Below, in pieces: positions 1 through 5,081 of a stretch of 11,004 bases of DNA (positions are counted from its first letter, which is position 1; every line of letters starts with the position of its first letter). Position numbers and translations under genes: made by a program. The notes beneath the pieces were generated by a model that ran no database searches, was not told where the DNA came from, and saw only the letters and a program-made list of their open reading frames with translations. The stretch comes from Pseudomonadota bacterium (lineage in GTDB: Bacteria > Pseudomonadota > Alphaproteobacteria > UBA2136 > UBA6156): the NCBI GenBank assembly GCA_009927255.1, contig RFNJ01000089.1, positions 1 through 11,004 on the forward strand, written 5' to 3'.

Positions 1-51
1 CAGAAAGTGATTGCAATGAGCGCAGCTTTTGGAAACATGATGGGAGATTAG
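1..51 (+). CDS. C-terminal tail of an upstream gene (partial)
   Basis: The first reading frame is open from the window edge to a TAG at 49-51 and would encode the end ...VIAMSAAFGNMMGD. Only 16 residues are visible, so no family can be named. Support is limited to an open frame that ends just before the next gene's leader. A second frame is also open across the edge, so the assignment is tentative. Confidence 0.3.
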   Translation, partial: QKVIAMSAAFGNMMGD

Positions 52-165
52 CGGGTTTGCTGGGGTTTGGGCAGGGGGGATGGTTGGTGGGTGCTGCGTG
101 CGGTGGCAGGTTTGCGGGTTGCTTTTGACGTTGGCGGTGGGATTGCGTATGAAGGGGGTATGGGG

Positions 166-1200
166 ATGTGGATTTGGCTGATTGCAAGTGTGTTGGTGGC
201 GGGGCCGGTGGTGGCAGAGGCGCCGCGCAGCTTGCTGGATGAATTGCCCGCCGGTGCTTTGCGCGATGGCGAGAACCAGTTTTTAACTTTGAACATTGAG
301 AACGATAATTTTGGCGGCGACAGCGACCGGCACTACACCAGCGGGGTGCGGCTGAACTACTTTGACCTACGCGCCCAGCCGCCGCTGTGGGCCGAGCGAG
401 TGGCAGAGCTGGTGCCGATGTTTGCCGGTGGCGAGCGGTTGGGGGGGGGTTATGGTGGCGGGCATAATCTTTATACACCCGATGACATTGGCGTGGCGGC
501 GCCGCAGGCGGGGCAGCGGCCATGGGCGGCACTGCTTTATGGCAGCGTGGGGCTGGTGGGCGTGCAGGGCCGCCATGTGGATGAGCTGGAGCTAACCGCC
601 GGCGTGGTGGGGCCGTGGGCCATGGGTGAGTTTGTGCAGAAAACGATTCATTCTGCCATGGATGTGCGCCAGCCGCAGGGCTGGGATAACCAGCTGCATA
701 ACGAACCCGTGCTGGGGCTGGCGTGGCAGCGGCGCTGGCCGAATCTTTACCGTTGGAGCAACGATGCGTGGAATTTTGCGGTGGAGCCGAGTGCGGGTGT
801 GACGCTTGGCAATGCTTATACCTATGGTGCGGGAGGCTTGGCGGTGAAATTTGGGCCACTGAATGCGCGGTTTCAGGATAGCCCCGTGCGCGTGGCGCCC
901 GCCATGCCCGGCACCGGCTTTTATGCCCGCCCCACCGACGATGCGTGGGCCAGTTGGTTTGTGTTTGCTAGCGCCAATGGGCGGGTGATGGCGCGTAACA
1001 TTTTTTTGGATGGCAATACCTTTGATGGCGAAACGCCGCGGGTTGACCGCCGCTGGCTGGTGGGCGACTTGAACGCCGGTGTGGCGGTGAGCCTTGGGCG
1101 GGCGCGGGTGAGCTATGCGTTGGTGAGCCGCAGCCGCGAATATTTTGGCCAGCCGGAAGGGGATGTTTTTGGGGTTTTGAATTTTGGCTACCGTTTTTAA
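166..1200 (+). CDS. lpxR: LpxR-family outer-membrane lipid A deacylase (DUF2219)
   Basis: Likely an outer-membrane beta-barrel of the LpxR family. LpxR of Salmonella removes the 3'-linked acyloxyacyl chain of lipid A in a Ca2+-dependent reaction. From the ATG at 166 the protein has 344 residues. A signal peptide covers about 1-18 (ending PVVA before EAPRS). The family signature NIENDNFGGDSDRHYTSG lies at about 43-60 and contains the Asn-Asp pair expected in the active site. A YTPDDI...RPWAALLYG block lies at about 103-125, and GWDNQLHNE with the probable catalytic His at about 172-180. The C-terminal FGYRF ends in Phe, as outer-membrane barrels require. The reading frame runs back to a TTG at 67, but that start would put about 33 residues before the signal peptide. 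The purine-rich AAGGGG at 152-157 sits 8 nt before the ATG at 166; an ATG at 160 is the near alternative. No terminator follows before the tRNA gene. Confidence 0.85.
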   Translation: MWIWLIASVLVAGPVVAEAPRSLLDELPAGALRDGENQFLTLNIENDNFGGDSDRHYTSGVRLNYFDLRAQPPLWAERVAELVPMFAGGERLGGGYGGGHNLYTPDDIGVAAPQAGQRPWAALLYGSVGLVGVQGRHVDELELTAGVVGPWAMGEFVQKTIHSAMDVRQPQGWDNQLHNEPVLGLAWQRRWPNLYRWSNDAWNFAVEPSAGVTLGNAYTYGAGGLAVKFGPLNARFQDSPVRVAPAMPGTGFYARPTDDAWASWFVFASANGRVMARNIFLDGNTFDGETPRVDRRWLVGDLNAGVAVSLGRARVSYALVSRSREYFGQPEGDVFGVLNFGYRF

Positions 1201-1245
1201 AGGGTGTTAAGGATATTGAGGGTATTCAGGGTGTTCAGGATTTGT
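1201..1245 (+). repeat. Degenerate 9-bp tandem repeat (about 5 copies)
   Basis: Directly after the lpxR stop codon the sequence reads as five head-to-tail 9-mers of the form AGGRTRTTN: AGGGTGTTA, AGGATATTG, AGGGTATTC, AGGGTGTTC, AGGATTTGT. The array fills the start of the spacer before the tRNA-Ser promoter region. No function is evident; slippage-type expansion is a sufficient explanation. Confidence 0.6.
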
Positions 1246-1255
1246 GGGTTTGGGC

Positions 1256-1285
1256 TTGTGCTGGGGGGGTAGGAGAGGGTATAGG
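1256..1285 (+). promoter_or_regulatory. Candidate sigma-70 promoter for tRNA-Ser(CGA)
   Basis: TTGTGC at 1256-1261 and TATAGG at 1280-1285 are separated by 18 bp and would start transcription a few bases before the tRNA at 1296. Both boxes match the consensus only partly, so this is a suggestion based on position and spacing. Confidence 0.25.
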
Positions 1286-1295
1286 AAGGGCGGTT

Positions 1296-1385
1296 GGAGG
1301 AGTGGCCGAGAGGTCGAAGGCGGCGGTCTCGAAAACCGCTAGAGTGGCAACATTCTCGGAGGTTCGAATCCTCTCTCCTCCGCCA
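1296..1385 (+). tRNA. tRNA-Ser (anticodon CGA, reads UCG)
   Basis: This is a complete class II tRNA of 90 nt with encoded CCA. The acceptor stem GGAGGAG (1296-1302) pairs fully with CTCCTCC (1375-1381), followed by discriminator G and CCA at 1383-1385. The anticodon stem GCGGT/ACCGC encloses CTCGAAA, so the anticodon is CGA at 1330-1332. A long variable arm, typical of serine tRNAs, precedes the T arm with loop TTCGAAT (1363-1369). The last 19 nt (1367-1385) recur three times downstream, which makes this the parent gene of the adjacent repeat array. Confidence 0.97.
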
Positions 1386-1707
1386 GCTTGCCCGTGCAAC
1401 GGGCTTACTCCAATTTAGAGAGAGGAACACGCCTACAAACGGCGCAGCCTATTCCAAGCTAGGCGTAATCCTCTCTCCTCCGCCATGATTGCCCGCTTGC
1501 GGGCTTAACCTAATAGAGAGAGGAACACGCCTTCAAACGGCGAAGCCTATTCCAAGTTAGGCGTAATCCTCTCTCCTCCGCCATGATTGCCCGCTTGCGG
1601 GCTTAACCTAAATAGAGAGAGGAACACGCCTTCAACTGGCGAAGCCTATTCCAAGTTAGGCGTAATCCTCTCTCCTCCGCCATGATTGCCCGCTTGAGGG
1701 CTTAATT
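1386..1707 (+). repeat. Tandem repeat array carrying tRNA-Ser(CGA) 3'-end copies
   Basis: There are three head-to-tail units, 1386-1485, 1486-1583 and 1584-1682 (100, 98 and 99 bp), and the beginning of a fourth to about 1707. Every full unit ends with a perfect copy of the last 19 nt of the preceding tRNA, AATCCTCTCTCCTCCGCCA. Each unit can fold in a consistent way. First comes a leader hairpin (GCCCGT/ACGGGC in unit 1, GCCCG/CGGGC in units 2 and 3). Then GAGAGAGGA (1418-1426 in unit 1) pairs with TCCTCTCTC of the 19-mer (1469-1477). Inside that helix are two hairpins, CGCC/GGCG with a 7-nt loop and GCCTA/TAGGC with an 8-nt loop. The layout matches the rtT repeats behind tyrT in E. coli, where the last 19 nt of tRNA-Tyr are also reiterated. 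It is probably co-transcribed with the tRNA; whether stable RNAs are released is unknown. Confidence 0.9.
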
Positions 1708-1715
1708 ATTAAACA

Positions 1716-1808
1716 AGCTGGATTCCAGACAGTTTGATTTTGCGGGTTCGCAAGTGCTCACCTCGCAAAACCTAAACTTCTGGAATGACGGCCCACGTGA
1801 GGTGCTTG
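1716..1808 (+). repeat. Dispersed palindromic element ending GGAATGACGG
   Basis: An imperfect inverted repeat: CTGGATTCCAGACAGTTTGA (1719-1738) is mirrored by TAAACTTCTGGAATGACGG (1773-1791), with an inner arm ATTTTGCGGG versus CCTCGCAAAAC. The right flank ATGACGGCCCACGTGAGG...CTTG (1785-1808) recurs with two mismatches at 10878-10901 near the other end of the window. It is therefore a member of a dispersed palindromic family rather than a tRNA terminator. It sits between the two tRNA-Ser genes. Confidence 0.65.
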
Positions 1809-1825
1809 TTATGCCCGCTTGCGGG

Positions 1826-1854
1826 TTGTAAACACACTTAAAACAAGCTAGAAG
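1826..1854 (+). promoter_or_regulatory. Candidate promoter for tRNA-Ser(UGA)
   Basis: TTGTAA at 1826-1831 and TAGAAG at 1849-1854 are spaced by 17 bp just upstream of the second tRNA at 1863. Each box matches consensus at four of six positions. If the first tRNA transcript reads through the repeats, this promoter may be unnecessary. Confidence 0.25.
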
Positions 1855-1862
1855 TGGGGGGT

Positions 1863-1950
1863 GGAGGCGTGGCTGAGTGGTCGAAAGCGGCGGTCTTGAA
1901 AACCGTTAGAGCGCAAGTTCTCGTGGGTTCGAATCCTACCGCCTCCGCCA
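1863..1950 (+). tRNA. tRNA-Ser (anticodon UGA, reads UCA/UCG)
   Basis: This is a complete class II tRNA of 88 nt with encoded CCA. The acceptor stem GGAGGCG (1863-1869) pairs with CGCCTCC (1940-1946); discriminator G is at 1947 and CCA at 1948-1950. The anticodon loop CTTGAAA gives anticodon TGA at 1897-1899. The long variable arm fits serine. Its last 19 nt, AATCCTACCGCCTCCGCCA, are copied exactly at 1996-2014, and most of the gene is copied in broken form at 2027-2153. Together with the CGA tRNA upstream, it forms a serine tRNA pair embedded in tRNA-derived repeats. Confidence 0.97.
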
Positions 1951-2014
1951 GATGATTTTAGCACATAGTTGCTCGGTAGGAACAACGCGCAGCGTAATCC
2001 TACCGCCTCCGCCA
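1951..2014 (+). repeat. Single repeat unit with tRNA-Ser(UGA) 3'-end copy
   Basis: This 64-bp unit ends in a perfect 19-nt copy of the end of the preceding tRNA (1996-2014). CGGTAGGA at 1974-1981 is exactly complementary to TCCTACCG at 1998-2005 and encloses a small hairpin, CGC-GCA-GCG (1986-1994). The design is the same as in the CGA array, including the flanking ACA after the 5' strand and GTAA before the 3' strand, but the helix sequence follows its own tRNA. A run of eight T residues at 2016-2023 follows and may end transcription. Confidence 0.8.
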
Positions 2015-2026
2015 ATTTTTTTTGTT

Positions 2027-2153
2027 GTGGCTGAGTGGTCGAAAAGCAGCGGTCTGGTTTTGAATTGCGCGCCTTTGGCGCGACACCGTTAGAGCGCAAG
2101 TTCTCGTGGGTTCGACCCAGCGGGCGGCTTTGCCAATCCTACCACCTCTGTTA
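2027..2153 (+). pseudogene. Broken tRNA-Ser(UGA) copy with two insertions
   Basis: GTGGCTGAGTGGTCG at 2027 onward and TTAGAGCGCAAGTTCTCGTG further on match tRNA-Ser(UGA). The anticodon loop is interrupted by about 28 nt (around 2056-2083) that include the hairpin CGCGCC-TTT-GGCGCG (2068-2082). A second insertion of 19 nt (2116-2134) falls in the T loop, at the junction where the reiterated 19-nt tail begins. The tail itself (2135-2153) has four mismatches. The 5' acceptor half is replaced by T-rich sequence and cannot pair with the 3' end, so a working tRNA is not expected. The 12-mer TTTGTTGTGGCT occurs at its left edge (2021-2032) and again at 2176-2187. Confidence 0.75.
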
Positions 2154-2210
2154 GTTGATTTGACTACCCCTAGCCTTTGTTGTGGCTCATGCTTTAATAA
2201 GAAAAAAAGA

Positions 2211-2235
2211 AGCCCCTTACGGGGCTCCTTTTTTT
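2211..2235 (-). terminator. Rho-independent terminator of the porin gene (bidirectional)
   Basis: AGCCCC (2211-2216) and GGGGCT (2221-2226) form a 6-bp stem with loop TTAC. Seven T residues follow on the plus strand (2229-2235), and seven A residues precede on the left (2202-2208), which read as T residues on the minus strand. It lies just after the porin stop at 2245 and can also stop transcripts arriving from the tRNA side. Confidence 0.85.
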
Positions 2236-2244
2236 CAAACTCGA

Positions 2245-3375
2245 CTAGAACTTCACCCGCATGCTCAGCGAGTAGATGTCGATGGTTTCGTCGTTGCTGA
2301 CGCCCGTGACCTTGGGGTTCATGTTGCGGTACAGTGCACCTGCGGTGACACCGTTGCCCATGTTCCATTCGGCGCCGACGCCCATCACGTTCAGCTCTTG
2401 GCGGATGGTGGCGTGGGCGACGGGGTCTTTGAAGTTGCCGTATTCGGCGGCGACACCGTAGGCATCCCATGCGTAACCAACTTTACCGTACCAGCCTTCG
2501 GCTTCCTTCACGTCAGCGGCTTTTTTATCGAGGTGCTGGGTGGCGTAGGCCAAGGTGGCGCCCAGGCCGCTTTGGTGCTTCATCGAGATGGAGCCCAAAG
2601 TTGCGCCGGTTTGTTCATTGGCGGCAGTGGTGACGTTGCTGTTGATCATGGTGTGGGCCAATGCGCCGTCGACTGCGACCACGCCGTAGTCCTTCGCGTA
2701 GCGCACGTTCACATCCACGTTGCCGCCTTGGCTGGTGCTGAGGCTACCGTTCCAGCCGTTCCAGACCGGGCTGTTATAGCGGATGCTGTCGGCGCTGCCG
2801 AGGTCACCGTTGTTGCCTTGGGCGAATAGGTTGGTGGTGAGGTCTGTTCCGCCAACAGACAAGTTGGTGAAAGTGGCACCAGTTTTACGCTTATAGATGA
2901 GTGCGCCGCCCATGGATGCGACGTTGGCGTTGATCACGCTGCTGGCTGCGGCAAGGTCATGCGTGAAAGCATCGTCGGAAGCGATGTCTTGCTGGCCAAT
3001 GAACAGGGCACCCCAGTTACCGGCGATACCGACGCGGGCGATACGTTCTGTGAGTGAAGGGCTGCTGCCGTTGGTTGGCGTGAAAGATTGGTTGGCAGTG
3101 GTGCTTTGGGTAATCACGTTGCTTTTGTTGGAGGACATTTCGTTCTCGAACAAGAAGCTGGCGGTGAGGCCGTTGTCGAGCTTTTGCTCGGCGCCGATAC
3201 CGAAGCGAGTGGTTTCGTTGCTGTTATCAACAATGGTGGTGTCGGTGCTGCGGCCGTCGTCGTAGACCATCAAGGCTTTGTTAACGGTACCGTACATTTT
3301 GGCTTCCATGGCGTGAGCGGCCACAGGAGCAGCCACGATGGCGATGGCAAGTGCTTTGTTAAGGGTGGATTTCAT
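2245..3375 (-). CDS. General outer-membrane porin (Gram-negative porin family)
   Basis: This is a 376-residue trimeric-porin-type beta-barrel for passive diffusion of small hydrophilic solutes. The signal peptide spans about 1-22 (MKSTLNKALA...AAHA, cleavage before MEAKMYG). The mature protein opens with the strand KMYGTVNKALMVYDDG. It continues with RFGIGAEQKLDNGLTASFLFENE (about 57-79) and RIARVGIAGNWGALFIGQQD (about 111-130), the usual first strands of this family. The following segment to about 150 is the expected position of the constriction loop. It ends YSLSMRVKF, with the C-terminal Phe needed for barrel assembly. AAGGA in the leader lies about 10 nt before the ATG. A sigma-70-like promoter lies upstream and a strong terminator downstream, so it is probably monocistronic. 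The class is clear; substrate selectivity cannot be read. Confidence 0.9.
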   Translation of the reverse strand: MKSTLNKALAIAIVAAPVAAHAMEAKMYGTVNKALMVYDDGRSTDTTIVDNSNETTRFGIGAEQKLDNGLTASFLFENEMSSNKSNVITQSTTANQSFTPTNGSSPSLTERIARVGIAGNWGALFIGQQDIASDDAFTHDLAAASSVINANVASMGGALIYKRKTGATFTNLSVGGTDLTTNLFAQGNNGDLGSADSIRYNSPVWNGWNGSLSTSQGGNVDVNVRYAKDYGVVAVDGALAHTMINSNVTTAANEQTGATLGSISMKHQSGLGATLAYATQHLDKKAADVKEAEGWYGKVGYAWDAYGVAAEYGNFKDPVAHATIRQELNVMGVGAEWNMGNGVTAGALYRNMNPKVTGVSNDETIDIYSLSMRVKF

Positions 3376-3401
3376 ACCTTGAGATTCCTTATATTTTTGT
3401 T

Positions 3402-3430
3402 TGTATCACTTTGGGCGCTTGCAATGACAA
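3402..3430 (-). promoter_or_regulatory. Candidate sigma-70 promoter of the porin gene
   Basis: On the minus strand, TTGTCA (3430-3425) and GATACA (3407-3402) are separated by 17 bp and lie about 27-55 bp before the porin start codon. The -35 box matches five of six consensus positions; the -10 box matches three. Confidence 0.4.
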
Positions 3431-3531
3431 GAAGCGACTGGGACAAGCCTAGAAGATTTATAAATGCATGGTAAAGGGGGGTGCTGCTGTTTTCAACATC
3501 GGGGGTTGGAGCATGTTGCTAAATTGGCACT

Positions 3532-3557
3532 TCATGAGGTTTCATGAAAAATCATGA
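3532..3557. promoter_or_regulatory. Three in-phase TCATGA palindromes (operator-like)
   Basis: The self-complementary hexamer TCATGA occurs at 3532-3537, 3542-3547 and 3552-3557, a repeat of exactly 10 bp, so all three copies face the same side of the helix. They lie in the divergent porin-amtB spacer, about 130-155 bp before amtB. A candidate -10 box TATGAT (3585-3590) lies downstream, and TTGGCAC (3524-3530), resembling half of a sigma-54 site, lies just upstream without a good -12 element. Regulator binding is inferred from spacing and symmetry only. Confidence 0.45.
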
Positions 3558-3688
3558 CAAATGAGTTGCGCGATTAACACAAGGTATGATGTTGGGTGGT
3601 GTGTGCTCTTGCGATGCGGGGGGGCCACAGGTTATGGTTTGCGGTGACGTGAATATTAACAATATTAATAAAGGAGTATCCCCTTACT

Positions 3689-5002
3689 ATGACTTACTGG
3701 CAGAAAACCTTAGCCCTGATGGCGGTAGCCCTGATGCCCGCTACGGTGCTGGCGCAGGATGTGGCGCCGAAAATTGACAGTGGTAACACCGCTTGGATGT
3801 TGGTAGCGACCGCTTTGGTTTTGTTAATGACGTTGCCCGGACTGGCGCTGTTTTACGGCGGTTTGGTGCGCAAAATTAACGTGCTGAACACCCTGATGCA
3901 GTGCTTTGCAATTGCCTGTGTGGTAACATTTATTTGGATTATTGCTGGCTATTCGATTAGTTTTTACGGTGGGATGGATGGCGTGGTGCCTGGCTACTTG
4001 GGCAGCATGGAGCGCTTTATGTTGCAGGGCATGACGGTGCACAGTGTGCACCCGCTGGCGCCTTCGATTCCGGAATCGGTGTTCATGATGTATCAAATGA
4101 CCTTTGCGATTATTACCCCGGCCTTGATTGTGGGGGCAATTGTGGAGCGCATTAAGTTTAGCAGCATGATGGCCTTTATGGCACTGTGGAGCATTTTGGT
4201 GTATACCCCCATCGCCCACATGGTGTGGGGCGGTGGTGTGCTGGGTGTGAAAGGCGTACTGGACTATGCCGGTGGGACCGTGGTGCACATTAGTGCGGGT
4301 ATTGCCGCGCTGGTGATGTGCCTGATGCTGGGCCGCCGCCAAGGCTGGCGCCACGATGCTGCTGGTTTTGAGCCGCATAACCTTGCCCTTTCGGTGATTG
4401 GTGCCAGCTTGCTGTGGGTTGGCTGGTTTGGGTTTAACGCTGGTTCAGCGTTGGCGGCTGATGGTCGTGCGGGCATGGCGATGACTGCAACCCACTTGGC
4501 AACGGCTTCCGCTGCGATTTTTTGGATGTGCTGCGAGTGGGCTGCTAAGGGCCGCCCGACCACCTTTGGGATGATTACCGGTGCAGTGGCTGGGTTGGTA
4601 GCAATTACCCCTGGTGCCGGCTTTGTGGACACCAAAGGTGCCCTGATTATTGGGGCTCTGGCGGGTGTGTTCTGCTTCTATGCCAGCACTTACCTGAAGG
4701 CGGCGTTGAAGTATGACGACAGCCTGGATGTGTTTGGGGTACATGGTATTGGTGGAATTTTGGGCTCGGTGCTGGTGGGCGTGTTTGCGGTAAAAGCCGT
4801 GGGCGGCACTGCTGGCATGATTGAAGGCAATACGGCGCAGCTGTGGATTCAGGTGCAAAGTGTGCTGATTGTGATGGCGTGGAGCGCGGTTGGCACCTGG
4901 CTGATTGCCAAGGCTGTTGACATAGTGATGGGCCTGCGCGCCAGCCCAGCTGATGAACGTGTGGGGCTGGACAAAGCCTTGCATGGCGAAATGATTAACT
5001 AA
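3689..5002 (+). CDS. amtB: Ammonium channel/transporter AmtB
   Basis: An inner-membrane ammonium channel of the Amt/Mep/Rh family, 437 residues, with a probable cleaved signal peptide at 1-22 (ending VLA before QDVAPK) and about eleven hydrophobic helices. Residues that line the pore in E. coli AmtB are present: Phe139 in QMTFA (Phe107), Trp180 in HMVWGGG (Trp148), Asp192 in DYAGG (Asp160), His200 in VVHIS (His168), Phe249 and Ser253 in GFNAGSA (Phe215, Ser219) and His352 in VFGVHG (His318). The C-terminal tail (about 415-437) ends GLDKALHGE, the part that contacts PII protein in this family. AAGGAG at 3671-3676 lies 12 nt before the ATG. No glnK is adjacent, unlike many amtB loci. The leader contains a 9-bp direct repeat, AATATTAAC/AATATTAAT, at 3652-3669. 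It is transcribed away from the porin gene and closed by its own terminator. Confidence 0.96.
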   Translation: MTYWQKTLALMAVALMPATVLAQDVAPKIDSGNTAWMLVATALVLLMTLPGLALFYGGLVRKINVLNTLMQCFAIACVVTFIWIIAGYSISFYGGMDGVVPGYLGSMERFMLQGMTVHSVHPLAPSIPESVFMMYQMTFAIITPALIVGAIVERIKFSSMMAFMALWSILVYTPIAHMVWGGGVLGVKGVLDYAGGTVVHISAGIAALVMCLMLGRRQGWRHDAAGFEPHNLALSVIGASLLWVGWFGFNAGSALAADGRAGMAMTATHLATASAAIFWMCCEWAAKGRPTTFGMITGAVAGLVAITPGAGFVDTKGALIIGALAGVFCFYASTYLKAALKYDDSLDVFGVHGIGGILGSVLVGVFAVKAVGGTAGMIEGNTAQLWIQVQSVLIVMAWSAVGTWLIAKAVDIVMGLRASPADERVGLDKALHGEMIN

Positions 5003-5023
5003 AACATCATTTTGCCTGACGAT

Positions 5024-5061
5024 GCAGGGCCGTTTGTGCTGAACAACTGGCCCTGCTTTTT
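5024..5061 (+). terminator. Rho-independent terminator after amtB
   Basis: GCAGGGCC (5024-5031) pairs with GGCCCTGC (5049-5056) in a perfect 8-bp stem, followed directly by five T residues. It separates amtB from the next gene, which must therefore have its own promoter or depend on read-through. Confidence 0.85.
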
Positions 5062-5081
5062 AAAAAGAAAAAACAGGTTGT

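Noticed and set aside
1197..1488. Short frames across tRNA-Ser(CGA) on both strands
   Set aside because: They cover the tRNA and its repeats; the leucine/asparagine-rich part comes from the 9-bp tandem array.
1386..1707. CRISPR array
   Set aside because: Units of about 99 bp are nearly identical along their whole length, with no unique spacers and no cas genes.
2182..2829. Long plus-strand open frame opposite the porin gene
   Set aside because: It is antisense to a clear porin with signal peptide and barrel motifs, and it crosses the terminator hairpin; the translation is low-complexity Val/Ala/Gly-rich.
3524..3542. Sigma-54 promoter for amtB
   Set aside because: TTGGCAC fits the -24 half, but the matching -12 position reads GAGG rather than TTGC, so the evidence is too weak for a separate feature.
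3824..4984. Minus-strand open frames opposite amtB
   Set aside because: His/Asn/Gln-rich translations are the usual mirror of a membrane protein gene; no ribosome-binding sites or domains.
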